A DNA stretch of 64,000 nt from Polaribacter gangjinensis (GCF_038024125.1 NZ_CP150662.1:761501-825500); one strand, 5' to 3'; counted from the first letter of the stretch, positions 1-9,773 are shown. A program made the numbers and translations. Notes: generated from the sequence alone by a model not told the origin.

Positions 1-1299
1 ATGGATTTGTATTGGACAAGTGCCACAACTCAAGGAGGTAAAGAGGCGTTTATCAAAAAACTCATCAATAATCATTCAGAGGTAAAAGCTTTGAGAGCAG
101 CTAACAAATCAGAAGCTGAAATACAGCAATTTGTTTCTAATAAAAAATTAAGAAAATACTGGGAAATTGGTGAGGGTTATCAAAATAAAATACAATCGCT
201 TCAAGATTCTATCATCAGTGCAATCAACAGATTACATACAGGAATTTTAGTTATGAATAGTAGAAATGGTGCTATTTTAGGCTATTTAGGAGGCATTGAT
301 TACGGATTTTCACAATATGATCAAATCCAAAATAAAAAACAAGTAGGCTCTACTTTTAAACCCATCACTTATTTAGCAGGTTTGGAAAGTGGAATTGATC
401 CTTGCGATTTTTTTGATAATCAACCAATTACTTATAAAAAATATGACAATTGGAAACCAAGAAATGCGAATGGAAGTTATGGAGGAAGTTTTAGTACATA
501 TGGTGCTTTGGCAAATTCTGTAAATACAGCATCTGTAGCAATTCAGTTGAGAGCTGGCACAAATAGAGTTTTAGAACAAGCCAGAAAAATGGGAATTGAA
601 GCTAAAATTCCGAAAGTCCCTTCCATTGTATTAGGCACTGCAGACATCAGTTTGTATGAAATGGTAAAAGCTTACGCATCAATATCTAATGGAGGAAATC
701 AAGTAAATCCTTATATTATTGATAGAATTGAAGATCATAATGGTGTTGTTTTATACAAAGCAACTCCAAAATACAATGGCAGAGTAGCGAGCTATAATAG
801 TATTAAAAATTTACAAAAAATGATGGAATTTGCAACCACAAATGGTACTGGAGCAAGTATTCAAAACTATCAAATTCCGTATAATATTATTGGAAAAACA
901 GGCACAACACAAAACAATGGTGATGGTTGGTTTATTGGTTGTTCACCTGAAATTGTCATAGGAGCTTGGGTTGGTACTTTAGATAAAAGAGTACAATTTA
1001 ATAGCACTCGTGTTGGTTCAGGAGCAAGTACTGCATTGCCAATGGTGGCAAGTATTTTTAAAAGTATGAGTAGTTGGAGAAATCCAATATTGACCAATTT
1101 TACATACGATTTCAAATATTTTCCTTGTCCGCCATTTAGTGAATTTTCTTCGGAAGAATCAAATGCAACGTTTAAAAATGATAGCACCTATTTAAAATCG
1201 CTGTTGCTTAGAGATTCAATTCTAGAAGTTGAGAGATTAAGAAAATTGGATAGCATTCAACAATTAGATAGTTTGAATATCAATAAGATTATTGAGTGA
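1..1299 (+). CDS. Class A penicillin-binding protein, C-terminal part (5' truncated by window edge)
   Basis: This is the transpeptidase half of a bifunctional class A PBP (PBP1A type), which cross-links peptidoglycan on the periplasmic side of the inner membrane. The three active-site motifs are present in order: STFK with the serine nucleophile at visible residues 117-120, SVN at 173-175 and KTGT from 299. The expected N-terminal membrane anchor and GT51 glycosyltransferase domain are absent, so the ATG at base 1 is almost certainly internal and the gene begins before the window. The last 60 or so residues form a polar tail with repeated LDS/DSI patterns. It is separated by about 180 bp from the next gene, with no convincing terminator. 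Family assignment is confident; the exact PBP subclass is inferred. Confidence 0.9.
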   Translation: MDLYWTSATTQGGKEAFIKKLINNHSEVKALRAANKSEAEIQQFVSNKKLRKYWEIGEGYQNKIQSLQDSIISAINRLHTGILVMNSRNGAILGYLGGIDYGFSQYDQIQNKKQVGSTFKPITYLAGLESGIDPCDFFDNQPITYKKYDNWKPRNANGSYGGSFSTYGALANSVNTASVAIQLRAGTNRVLEQARKMGIEAKIPKVPSIVLGTADISLYEMVKAYASISNGGNQVNPYIIDRIEDHNGVVLYKATPKYNGRVASYNSIKNLQKMMEFATTNGTGASIQNYQIPYNIIGKTGTTQNNGDGWFIGCSPEIVIGAWVGTLDKRVQFNSTRVGSGASTALPMVASIFKSMSSWRNPILTNFTYDFKYFPCPPFSEFSSEESNATFKNDSTYLKSLLLRDSILEVERLRKLDSIQQLDSLNINKIIE

Positions 1300-1479
1300 T
1301 TGTTTTAAAAAAATCATACCTATAAATTTTACAAACTCTAAAAATCAATTATTTAAATGAAATTTTGAATTTTATTTCTAATTTTTAGGATTTTATAAAA
1401 AACAATTAAAATATTGTCATGTTTTTCAAATAGAATTTGTATAATTGACAAACAAAAAACTATAAAAAACAAATCTATA

Positions 1480-1818
1480 ATGGAAGCACAAAAAGTAGAC
1501 ATGTTCATCATGAGTAATGGAAAATATTTTGAAAGTCATCATGTAAATTCAATCAGAAATAGTTTGATTGCTGCTGATGATTCTAAATGGCCTATGTTAT
1601 CAGTTACTCAGTTTAATGATCCTTCAACAATATTGATTGTTTCAATTTTTGCAGGGCAATTGGGTATTGATCGTTTTATGATTGGTGATACAGGTCTTGG
1701 TGTTGGAAAATTATTGACTTGTGGTGGTTTAGGAATTTGGGCAATTATTGATTGGTTTATGATTCAATCTGCTACAAGAGAAAAAAATATGGAAAAAATC
1801 CAACGAATTTTAGCATAA
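1480..1818 (+). CDS. TM2 domain membrane protein
   Basis: A 112-residue protein whose C-terminal half has the TM2 layout: a hydrophobic helix, the turn GQLGIDRFMIGDTGLGVGK, then a second helix ending in DWFMI. TM2 proteins are small inner-membrane proteins of unknown biochemical role. I chose ATG 1480 (MEAQKVDMF) because an in-frame upstream start at 1414 would add a low-complexity stretch unlike the family. Its stop codon overlaps the next start by one base (TAATG), which points to translational coupling with the DUF2752 gene. It is the first gene of a four-gene operon. Confidence 0.8.
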   Translation: MEAQKVDMFIMSNGKYFESHHVNSIRNSLIAADDSKWPMLSVTQFNDPSTILIVSIFAGQLGIDRFMIGDTGLGVGKLLTCGGLGIWAIIDWFMIQSATREKNMEKIQRILA

Positions 1819-2234
1819 TGTCACTGACCAGCAACAAGTTGTATGTGCTAATTACTACAGCATGTATTGTTGGTTATGTTTGGTTGTTTTTTCATATTTC
1901 AGCAAATTATACTGATTTTAGTAATGTTAAAGTCTGTTTGGTTAAAGAAGTCACAGGCATACCTTGTCCGTCTTGTGGTACTACAAGAGGTGTAATTTCG
2001 TTAACAAAAGGCCATTTTTTGGAAGCGATTCAAACAAATCCTTTCAGTATTTTGGTTGCAATGATCATGATTTTTGCTCCAATTTGGATTGGTTTTGATA
2101 TAATAACCAAAAAAAGAACCCTTTTTTATAATTATCAAAAAGTGGAAAAACAGCTAATAAAACCTAAAATTGCCATTATTTTAATTGTACTTGTGCTATT
2201 AAACTGGATTTGGAACATTGCAAAAGGCTTATGA
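1818..2234 (+). CDS. DUF2752 family membrane protein
   Basis: A 138-residue membrane protein with the DUF2752 hallmark PCPSCGTTRG followed by the helix around HFLEAIQTNPFS. The cysteine pair lies just outside the first transmembrane helix. There are three likely membrane segments (near residues 7-28, 68-88 and 115-133). No molecular function is established for this family. The frame is open upstream to ATG 1752, but ATG 1818 overlaps the TAA of the TM2 gene and gives a normal hydrophobic N-terminus, so it is preferred. It ends in an ATGA overlap with the next gene. Confidence 0.8.
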   Translation: MSLTSNKLYVLITTACIVGYVWLFFHISANYTDFSNVKVCLVKEVTGIPCPSCGTTRGVISLTKGHFLEAIQTNPFSILVAMIMIFAPIWIGFDIITKKRTLFYNYQKVEKQLIKPKIAIILIVLVLLNWIWNIAKGL

Positions 2235-2662
2235 TACACATCAAAAAATTTAGTTACGAACCTGGAGATCACGAAGCTGAAAAAGCTTCTAACAGTTATT
2301 TAATGTCATTAATTGCCATTATTTCAGGATTGCCTTTACCAATTATAAATTTAATTGCCACTTTCATTTTTTATGTTGGAAATAGAAAATCAACCTATTT
2401 TGTTCGTTGGCATTGCACACAAGCATTGGTATCGCAAGTTTCTATGCTATTTATCAATAGTGTAGCTTTTTGGTGGACAATCGGAATTATTTTTGGAGAA
2501 GAAACATTGACAAATAATTATTTTGGCTATATGTTTACGGCCTTTATTTTTAATTTCACGGAGTTTATCGCAACAATTTACACTGCAATCAAAGCACGAA
2601 AAGGAGTTCATGTAGAATGGTGGTTGTATGGCCCATTAACAAATTTAATTTGCAAACCATGA
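2231..2662 (+). CDS. DUF4870-like small membrane protein
   Basis: A 143-residue protein with three to four hydrophobic helices and the segment FVRWHCTQAL, which resembles the FVRxHAxQAL signature of DUF4870 proteins. Its role is unknown. ATG 2231 lies inside an ATGA overlap with the upstream stop, and the gene ends in another ATGA overlap with the M48 peptidase gene, so the four reading frames 1480-3468 look translationally coupled. The DUF4870 assignment rests on pattern recognition only. Confidence 0.65.
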   Translation: MIHIKKFSYEPGDHEAEKASNSYLMSLIAIISGLPLPIINLIATFIFYVGNRKSTYFVRWHCTQALVSQVSMLFINSVAFWWTIGIIFGEETLTNNYFGYMFTAFIFNFTEFIATIYTAIKARKGVHVEWWLYGPLTNLICKP

Positions 2663-3468
2663 CAGAAAAAACACTCACGCAATTACTAATCACTGTATTG
2701 TTATTTTTTGCGACTTTGTTTGCTTTGCAACAGGTTGATTGGATTTCGCTCTTTAAAGTTGAACAAATTACTGATAAAACAGAAGAGAAATTAGGAGACC
2801 TTTTATGGGAATCTTTTAAAGCCTCAAATACTGAAAATAAAGATGTTTTTTTAACAAAATCGTTAGATAGTATTGTAACAAGAATTAGTGATGCGAATGA
2901 ATTTGACAAAGATTTTTTCAAAGTCCATGTTTTAAATTCTGATGAGGTTAATGCATTTGCATTGCCTAATGGACATTTGGTTATTTACTCAGGATTGATT
3001 GCAGATATTGAGCATCAAGATGAATTGGTAGGTGTGATTGGTCATGAAATGGCACACATTCAGATGCAACATGTTATGAAAAAGTTGATCAAAGAGATTG
3101 GTTTTTCGGTTTTGATTTCAATAACAACAGGAAGTGCTGGAGGAGAGATTGTAAAACAAGCTGCAAAAACACTTTCATCATCTGCTTTTGATAGAAGTTT
3201 AGAAAAAGAAGCTGATATAAAATCAGTAGATTATTTGACAAATGCCAATGTAAATCCTGCTCCTTTTGCTGATTTTTTATACAGATTGTCTTTGGCTGAC
3301 AGTCAATTACCATCCATTGTTTCTTGGATTAGTACGCATCCTGACTCTAAAGAGAGAGCAGCATATATCATTGAATATAGCAAAGATAAAAAGACAGATT
3401 TTATGCCTATTCTTTCTGAAAAAACTTGGAAAAAAATACAAGAAAATTTATCATTTAATGTTGAATAA
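2659..3468 (+). CDS. M48 family zinc metallopeptidase
   Basis: A 269-residue membrane-anchored or periplasmic metallopeptidase. It has an N-terminal hydrophobic segment (about residues 8-23) and the zinc motif HEMAH (H129, E130, H133), with the third zinc ligand in EADIKSVDY (E184). The sequence NAFALPNGHLVIYSGL before the motif is typical of the M48 BepA/LoiP/Oma1-like group, which degrades or helps assemble membrane and outer-membrane proteins. It is short compared with BepA and has no TPR tail. It is the last gene of the coupled operon and converges on the histidine kinase gene with only an 18-bp gap. ATG 2659 is chosen because it overlaps the previous stop (ATGA). Confidence 0.88.
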   Translation: MTEKTLTQLLITVLLFFATLFALQQVDWISLFKVEQITDKTEEKLGDLLWESFKASNTENKDVFLTKSLDSIVTRISDANEFDKDFFKVHVLNSDEVNAFALPNGHLVIYSGLIADIEHQDELVGVIGHEMAHIQMQHVMKKLIKEIGFSVLISITTGSAGGEIVKQAAKTLSSSAFDRSLEKEADIKSVDYLTNANVNPAPFADFLYRLSLADSQLPSIVSWISTHPDSKERAAYIIEYSKDKKTDFMPILSEKTWKKIQENLSFNVE

Positions 3469-3486
3469 TTTTTCAAATTTACAACC

Positions 3487-6400
3487 TCACGTTTGTAATT
3501 GCTTGATGTTTTTAGGAATTTGAATAAAAAAAGTAGTCCCTTTTTCTTCTTCCGATTCTAACCAAATTGAGCCACCTAAATATTCAACTTGTCTTTTAAC
3601 TAATGACAATCCGATTCCAGTTCCGGTAAATTTATCATTGTTGTGAAGTCTTTGAAAAATCAAAAATATTTTGTCATGATAGTTTGGATGAATACCAATA
3701 CCATTATCTTTTATAACAAATATAAAATTACTATCATCTTCCTTATAACTTATTTCTACAATAGGAGGACAATCTGTTTTACTATAATTTAGAGCATTAT
3801 CTAGAAGACAATGAAAAATTTGTGTTAAAGGAACTCTATAGGATTGTATTGTAGGTAATTGATCATAAACTAATGTTGCCTTTTTTTCTTCAATAATTTT
3901 TCGTCTTAGTTCTTTAAATTCGAATAGTAACAAGTCTAAATCTACATTTTCTCTAACTTCATTAGTTCTTCCTGCTCTTGAATATTCTAACAAATCGAGA
4001 ATTAAATTTTTCATTCGTTTTGCTCCATCAGTAGCAAAATTTATGTATTGCTGTCCCTTTTCATCAATTTTATCAGCATATTTTCGTTTTAATAAATCCA
4101 TAAAACTAGATATCATTCTTAAGGGCTCTTGCAAATCATGTGATGCCACATAAGCAAATTGTTCTAATTCTTCATTAGATCGTTCTAGTTCAAGAGTATA
4201 ACGTTTTAGCAACTCTTCGTTTTTAGCTTCTTGCGAAACGTCAAGCAAAATAGAGTTAAATTGTATTGTACCGTCAGCAAGAACATTAGGTGTTCCTCTT
4301 CCTAAAAGAATTTTTAATTCGCCATTTGGCATTACATATTTAAAACGACATGACCATTTTGTTTTGTGTTCTATGGATTCTAAGATAGTTTTTTGAACTT
4401 TTTCATAATCTCCTACGATTTTAATTCTATCCCAAACCAATTGGTTATTGTCCATAACTTCTTCAGGCTCAAACCCCCAAACTTGTAAAGAACCTTTAGT
4501 TACATTTTTCAATGCATCAGTTCCGTTTGTATAAATAAAGTATTGAAATACAACACCAGGTAAATTATTCGCCAATGATTGCAGTCTAATTTCGGCTTGT
4601 TTTCTGCTATCTATATCTTGCAACCCTCCGTAAAGTCGAATGCATTTTCCATTAATAAATTCAGCATTTCCAATAGAGCGAATCCAAATTTCTTTTTTCT
4701 TAGCAGTAACAATTACAGCTTCAAAATCCCAACCTTCACCAGTATTTACAGCATTTTCAATACTTGATTCTACCATATTTCTAAAATCAGCTCTGTAAAA
4801 ATTGGTCCCTTCGTGTAAGTTTGGTTTGTATGTTTTTGAATCCGTTTCATGTAACTCGTGAATCTGTTCTGACCAGAAAACTGTTTCTTTCTCTAAATCA
4901 ACACTCCAGCTTCCAATTTTTACCATTCTAGCCACTTCACGATTTAAATCTTGTAAATATTTTTCTGTAGTAATATTTTGAATGATTCCTCTTTTACCTA
5001 TGATTTCATTATCATCATTATAAACAGGTTGCACTACATTTCTGACAAAAATTTCTTCGTTTTTAGAATTAATCATTCTTAATTCTAAATCATAAGGAGT
5101 GCCATTTTTGATGAGTTCTTTGGTTGCTTTGATAATTTTTTCTTGAGATTGACTATCAAAAAATTCTCTAGCATCTAAATATTTAATATTGTTTACTTCA
5201 GGAGATAAATTATACAATTCATAAATATAATCTGACCAAGTAAGTTTGTTTGTAATAAAATTGTGTTCCCAATAACCAATTTTAGCCAATTTACTTGCTT
5301 GCTCCATTGCATACTGGCTTTTCTCTGCTCTCTCTTTTGCGTCTCTTAATTCATTTTCTATGATTACTCTATCAGTAATATCTTGAGTAGTTCCTCTAAA
5401 AGCAATTACATTGTGGTTTTCATCAAAAATCGGTTCACCAATAGTATTGACTTTTTTGTAAGTATCATCAGGACAAATAAGTTCTAATTCCATTTTATAA
5501 GGAATACCTTTTTCTGTAGCATTATTGATAACTGAATTGAAACGTTCCCAATCTTTTGGATGGACTAATTTTTTATGATCAACCAAATCAATTTCAGTAT
5601 TTTCGGGGTATAATCCCCAAATACGATAAGTTTCTTCAGACCAATTCGATTTTTTATTAATTACATCATAATACCAACTTCCTAAATTAGCCAGTTTTTG
5701 AGCTTCTTTCATTTTAAGCTCATTTTCTTCTGCTATTTCTTTGGCTTTAATTAAATTTTCTTCTATTATTTTGCTTTCAGTAACATCTCTTTCAATAGCA
5801 ATCCAATGCGTATACCATCCTGTTTCATCTGCTACAGGATTTATTTTAAAATTTACCCAAAACTCTTCGCCATTTTTTTTGTAATTGATTGTAGTTATCT
5901 CATATGACTGCCATTTTCTTAATGCCTCTCCAAGTTTTCGCAATTCTTGATAGTTAGATTTTGGTCCTTGAAGAATTCTGGGTGTTTTCCCAATAACCTC
6001 TTCAGCAGTATAACCTGTCATTTTTGTAAAAGCCTCGTTTACATAAATGATTTTTGGCCCTGGATTATCAAATGGTTCTGCTTCTGTTATTAAAACAGCA
6101 TCATGTGTATTAGTAATTACACTTTCTAGCAACTTTAAATGTCGCTTTTCTTGAATAATTTCTTTGGCATCTTTAGCAACTGCATATCGTAATTTTGTAG
6201 CTGAATCGAATTTTGCTGACCATAAATTATAAGCTGTACTGCCATCTTTTTTTCGATAGCGATTAAAAAATGATTTAACTTCATTGCCATTTACAATCTC
6301 AGAAATTGTTTGATTGGTTTTCTTTGCATCATCCTGTAAGATAAAATCATGAATTGAATTTCCAATCATTTCTTCTGGTAAATATCCCCAATTTTTATAG

Positions 6401-6867
6401 GAAGCTGCGCTTACATAGGTAAAAAAATCATGTTCATTTACAACACAATATACATCAATAGAAGTATCAAGTAATTTGTTAGATTCAAATTTTTGATAAA
6501 TAGAAGTTTTGCTTTCTTTTGATTGGCACGCTACTGCTATAATTTTTTTAGCATCATCAAAAATGGGTTTAAAAGAGATACGTAGTTCATGTTTATCAAT
6601 GGCTTGATGATGAAAAAAATCTTCATCAACTTCAAAAGTTTCGCCATTGAATGCTCTATTATAATAGGTTTTCCATTTTTTTATGAAATGATCATCAAAC
6701 CCTTTCGAAAAAACAGTTTCTGCTATTTTTTTTTCATCTCCCAGAATATCAGATGTAAAAGAAAAATAGGCTCTGTTTGCATATACCAGACAAAAATTTG
6801 AATCAACCATCCAAATAAGTTCGTTTGATTGGTCTAAAAATTGACTTGAAAGTTGACTTGTTATCAT
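3487..6867 (-). CDS. Multi-PAS cytoplasmic sensor histidine kinase
   Basis: A 1126-residue kinase with no signal peptide or membrane helix, so probably a cytosolic sensor. I count about seven PAS-like modules (roughly residues 10-115, 130-235, 245-365, 390-500, 520-640, 650-770 and 780-890). Modules 4-6 share the PAS_3 pattern IGxW...W(S/T)(E/D). The kinase core follows: HisKA with SHDLQEPLR (phospho-acceptor His910) and HATPase_c with DNALNYS, DNGIGI and GTGIGLSL. The HDLQEPLR form is typical of phytochrome-like kinases. There is no receiver domain and no adjacent response regulator, so it is an orphan. The third PAS has a LOV-like ILQGP motif but proline where LOV domains have the photoactive cysteine. 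Confidence 0.92.
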   Translation of the reverse strand: MITSQLSSQFLDQSNELIWMVDSNFCLVYANRAYFSFTSDILGDEKKIAETVFSKGFDDHFIKKWKTYYNRAFNGETFEVDEDFFHHQAIDKHELRISFKPIFDDAKKIIAVACQSKESKTSIYQKFESNKLLDTSIDVYCVVNEHDFFTYVSAASYKNWGYLPEEMIGNSIHDFILQDDAKKTNQTISEIVNGNEVKSFFNRYRKKDGSTAYNLWSAKFDSATKLRYAVAKDAKEIIQEKRHLKLLESVITNTHDAVLITEAEPFDNPGPKIIYVNEAFTKMTGYTAEEVIGKTPRILQGPKSNYQELRKLGEALRKWQSYEITTINYKKNGEEFWVNFKINPVADETGWYTHWIAIERDVTESKIIEENLIKAKEIAEENELKMKEAQKLANLGSWYYDVINKKSNWSEETYRIWGLYPENTEIDLVDHKKLVHPKDWERFNSVINNATEKGIPYKMELELICPDDTYKKVNTIGEPIFDENHNVIAFRGTTQDITDRVIIENELRDAKERAEKSQYAMEQASKLAKIGYWEHNFITNKLTWSDYIYELYNLSPEVNNIKYLDAREFFDSQSQEKIIKATKELIKNGTPYDLELRMINSKNEEIFVRNVVQPVYNDDNEIIGKRGIIQNITTEKYLQDLNREVARMVKIGSWSVDLEKETVFWSEQIHELHETDSKTYKPNLHEGTNFYRADFRNMVESSIENAVNTGEGWDFEAVIVTAKKKEIWIRSIGNAEFINGKCIRLYGGLQDIDSRKQAEIRLQSLANNLPGVVFQYFIYTNGTDALKNVTKGSLQVWGFEPEEVMDNNQLVWDRIKIVGDYEKVQKTILESIEHKTKWSCRFKYVMPNGELKILLGRGTPNVLADGTIQFNSILLDVSQEAKNEELLKRYTLELERSNEELEQFAYVASHDLQEPLRMISSFMDLLKRKYADKIDEKGQQYINFATDGAKRMKNLILDLLEYSRAGRTNEVRENVDLDLLLFEFKELRRKIIEEKKATLVYDQLPTIQSYRVPLTQIFHCLLDNALNYSKTDCPPIVEISYKEDDSNFIFVIKDNGIGIHPNYHDKIFLIFQRLHNNDKFTGTGIGLSLVKRQVEYLGGSIWLESEEEKGTTFFIQIPKNIKQLQT

Positions 6868-7142
6868 TTCGTTTGAAAACTACTCTAATAGTACAAAAAT
6901 TAAAATACTCTCACAAATTTGCTCCCATTAATTTTAAATTTGATATTCGGAAAATCATTTTAAATTATTGAAATACTTATACAATTATTGTCAATTATCT
7001 TTAAACATTAATGTTGATGATAATTAAGAATTGTACATAAAGCTATCTTGTTTTTCATGATTTATTTGAATTGAGTTTTTAAAATATTTAATTGACTGCT
7101 AAATTTCAAAAAAACGCTGCTGTAATTTAAATAAAAATCTCA

Positions 7143-7170
7143 TTTACAATGATTTACAATTATTTTACAA
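7143..7170 (+). promoter_or_regulatory. Three phased TTTACAA direct repeats, possible response-regulator site
   Basis: TTTACAA occurs at 7143, 7153 and 7164, that is at 10- and 11-bp steps on one face of the helix. They lie about 75-105 bp upstream of the probable receptor -7 element. Direct hexamers with 4-5 bp spacers are how OmpR/PhoB-family regulators usually bind; the link to any specific regulator is inference. Confidence 0.35.
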
Positions 7171-7245
7171 ATGATAATTTCACGTTACATAACTTAAAAA
7201 AATATTCTTAACATCATTTTAACTAAAACAAGATAAACTAAGTTG

Positions 7246-7253
7246 GAAATTTG
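7246..7253 (+). promoter_or_regulatory. Possible -7 element (GAAATTTG) of the receptor gene
   Basis: It differs from the Bacteroidetes -7 consensus TANNTTTG at one base and lies 35 bp before the TTG start of the receptor. No clear -33 TTTG is seen. Confidence 0.35.
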
Positions 7254-7288
7254 CAGTCAAAATAAAATAACCCAAAAACCAAATCGTT

Positions 7289-9754
7289 TTGACTAAAAAA
7301 TATTCATTTTTGATTTTTTGTCTTTTTTTGACAACGTTCTTATTTTCTCAAAGTCCCTCTTCAACAAATAAAGAAATTACTCTCTCAGGAAAAGTTATTG
7401 ATGAAGCAACAAAACAACCTTTAGAGTATGCAACTATCATTCTAAAAAATACCAAAACTCAAAAAATTTCTGGTGGTATTACTGATGCAAATGGACTATT
7501 TAGCGTGCAAACTGCTGCAGGAAATTATGCTATCAGCATTGAATTTATTTCATTCAAAGCAATTAAAATTCCAGCACAAAATTATACAACTAACAAAAAC
7601 TTAGGAACTTTTCAACTTAAAGACGATACCAATAGTTTGGATGAAGTCGTAATAATTGCTGAAAAAACGACAGTTGACATTCGATTAGATAAAAAAGTAT
7701 TCAATATCGGAAAAGATTTATCAATTCGTGGTGGAAACGCAAGTGACGTTTTAGGAAACGTGCCATCTGTACAAGTAGATGTAGAAGGAAATGTAAGTTT
7801 GCGTGGTAATGACAACGTAACAATTTTGATTGATGGAAGACCGAGCGCACTTGTAGGAATCAATGGTGCTGAAGCTTTACGTCAAATTCCAGCTGAGGCT
7901 ATTGAGCGTGTTGAAGTAATTACTTCACCATCTGCAAGATATGATGCAGAAGGTACTGCAGGTATTTTGAATATTATTTTACGTAAAAATCAGTTGAAAG
8001 GATTTAACGGTTCTATGCAATTTGATTTAGGAATTCCTGAACGCTATGGAAGTGCTTTAAACTTTAATCTACGTTCAAAAAAATGGAATTTCTTTACCAA
8101 TACAGGTTTTAGATACAATGCTGTTCCTGGAAATGCATTCAACGATTCTGAATATTTTGATTCTGATGCGCAAAATGCAAAAGTAGTAGAAACCAGAAAT
8201 TTTGATAGATTGGGAAGATCTTTATTTACAAGTTTTGGAACGGAATATTTTATTAATGATAACTCAAGTATTGTAGCAAATATTGTTTACAATTTGGGTA
8301 ATGATGATGATGTAAACACTAATACAATTAATAGATTTGATAGCTTTGGCAATATCAACGAAGCAACACGTCGTATTGAAAATGAAAGTGAAGATGAAAA
8401 AAGAGTACAATACACCTTAGATTATGTGAATAATTTTGATGGAAAAGGTAAAAAGCTTACAGCAAGTTTGCAGTACTCAGCTGAAGTAGAAGATATTTTA
8501 AATGAAATACCTGAAACTAATACTCAAATAAATTTTGTAGATGAAATTGAAAAAGTTATAGAAAGACAGGATGAAAATAGTGCCTTATTGCAAGTAGATT
8601 ATATTCATCCAGTTGGAGAAAATATTCAATACGAAGCAGGTTATAGAGGAAATTATAGAGACATTTTTAATGGCTTTTTTCTTGAACAAACCGATTTTAA
8701 AAATAACAAGCCAACTGAAATTCTAATTGATAATAATTTCAATTATAAAGAATTGGTAAATGCTGCTTATTTTCAATACGGTCAAAAATTTAATAAAATT
8801 TCTATTTTAGGAGGATTGCGTTATGAATATACTTCTGTTGAAATTGATCAAATAATTTTAAACTCTCCCGCCAAAAAAAACTATGGGAATCTATTTCCAA
8901 CAGTTAATATCGGAATTGAGACCAAAGAAGGTGAAAATGTAACTATTGGTTATAACAGAAGAATCAGACGTCCAAGAGGTCGTTTTTTAAATCCATTTCC
9001 AAGTCGTTCTAGTGAAAGTAATATTTTTAGTGGAAACGTAGATTTGAATCCTGTATTGACAGATGCTTTTGATGTAGGCTACCTAAAAAGATGGGAGAAA
9101 TTCACACTAAGTACGTCTATCTATTACAATATTAGTAACGACAATTGGGAGTTTATTCAAGAAAACACGGGTGAACTTACAGACAATGGTGACGCTGTTT
9201 TAAGAAGATTTCCTGTTAATTTATCAACCTCTGAAAGAGTTGGTTTTGAATTTACATTGAATTACAAACCTTTTAAAGTTTGGAACATCAACAGTGATTT
9301 TAACCTGTTTCACGTAACTACTGATGGCGATTACACAAATCCAACTACAGGTTTTACTCAAAATTTTGATTTTGAAAACACTTCCTATTTTATCCGATTG
9401 AATCAAAAAATTTCATTGCCAAACAAAACAGATATCCAAATCAACTCCAACTATAGTGGTCCTTCACGAAATGCACAATCTAGAAATAAAGGAATTTTTA
9501 GTATGGATTTTGCCGCAAGTAAAGAAATCATGAAAGAAAGAGCTTCTATAAACTTTAATATTAGCGATGTTTTTAATAGTCGTAAAAGAATGAGCACTAC
9601 ATTAATTCCTGGTTTTACAGAACAATATAGTGAATTTCAGTGGAGAGAGCGTCAAATTAGTTTGAGTTTCATTTATCGTTTTAATCAAACAAAAATTGAT
9701 AAAAAGAAAAACGGAGGTCAAGATTACAATGGTTTAGATGAATTTGAAGGTTAA
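7289..9754 (+). CDS. TonB-dependent outer-membrane receptor (outer membrane beta-barrel family)
   Basis: An 821-residue outer-membrane protein. In order: a signal peptide ending near LFSQ (about residue 21), a CarboxypepD_reg-like domain (about 30-110, LSGKVIDEATKQPLEYATI), a plug domain (about 120-230, with VQVDVEGNVSLRGN and TILIDGRPS) and a C-terminal beta-barrel. It is not a SusC because it lacks the SusC plug signature and has no SusD neighbour. The only start that gives an intact signal peptide is TTG 7289 (MTKKYSFLIF). The substrate cannot be told from sequence. A strong bidirectional terminator follows at 9847-9876. Confidence 0.88.
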   Translation: MTKKYSFLIFCLFLTTFLFSQSPSSTNKEITLSGKVIDEATKQPLEYATIILKNTKTQKISGGITDANGLFSVQTAAGNYAISIEFISFKAIKIPAQNYTTNKNLGTFQLKDDTNSLDEVVIIAEKTTVDIRLDKKVFNIGKDLSIRGGNASDVLGNVPSVQVDVEGNVSLRGNDNVTILIDGRPSALVGINGAEALRQIPAEAIERVEVITSPSARYDAEGTAGILNIILRKNQLKGFNGSMQFDLGIPERYGSALNFNLRSKKWNFFTNTGFRYNAVPGNAFNDSEYFDSDAQNAKVVETRNFDRLGRSLFTSFGTEYFINDNSSIVANIVYNLGNDDDVNTNTINRFDSFGNINEATRRIENESEDEKRVQYTLDYVNNFDGKGKKLTASLQYSAEVEDILNEIPETNTQINFVDEIEKVIERQDENSALLQVDYIHPVGENIQYEAGYRGNYRDIFNGFFLEQTDFKNNKPTEILIDNNFNYKELVNAAYFQYGQKFNKISILGGLRYEYTSVEIDQIILNSPAKKNYGNLFPTVNIGIETKEGENVTIGYNRRIRRPRGRFLNPFPSRSSESNIFSGNVDLNPVLTDAFDVGYLKRWEKFTLSTSIYYNISNDNWEFIQENTGELTDNGDAVLRRFPVNLSTSERVGFEFTLNYKPFKVWNINSDFNLFHVTTDGDYTNPTTGFTQNFDFENTSYFIRLNQKISLPNKTDIQINSNYSGPSRNAQSRNKGIFSMDFAASKEIMKERASINFNISDVFNSRKRMSTTLIPGFTEQYSEFQWRERQISLSFIYRFNQTKIDKKKNGGQDYNGLDEFEG

Positions 9755-9773
9755 TTATTGAAATTTTAGTTAT

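Larger units (their letters stand above)
6868..7288. other. 421-bp intergenic region between divergent kinase and receptor genes
   Basis: Very AT-rich and without a credible open reading frame. It must hold the promoters of both the minus-strand kinase and the plus-strand TonB receptor. Visible signals are three phased TTTACA repeats (7143-7170) and a near-consensus -7 element GAAATTTG at 7246-7253. Nothing else stands out. Confidence 0.6.

Noticed and set aside
1414..1479. ATG 1414 as the start of the TM2 gene
   Set aside because: It adds 22 residues of low-complexity sequence not seen in the family; ATG 1480 gives a normal N-terminus.
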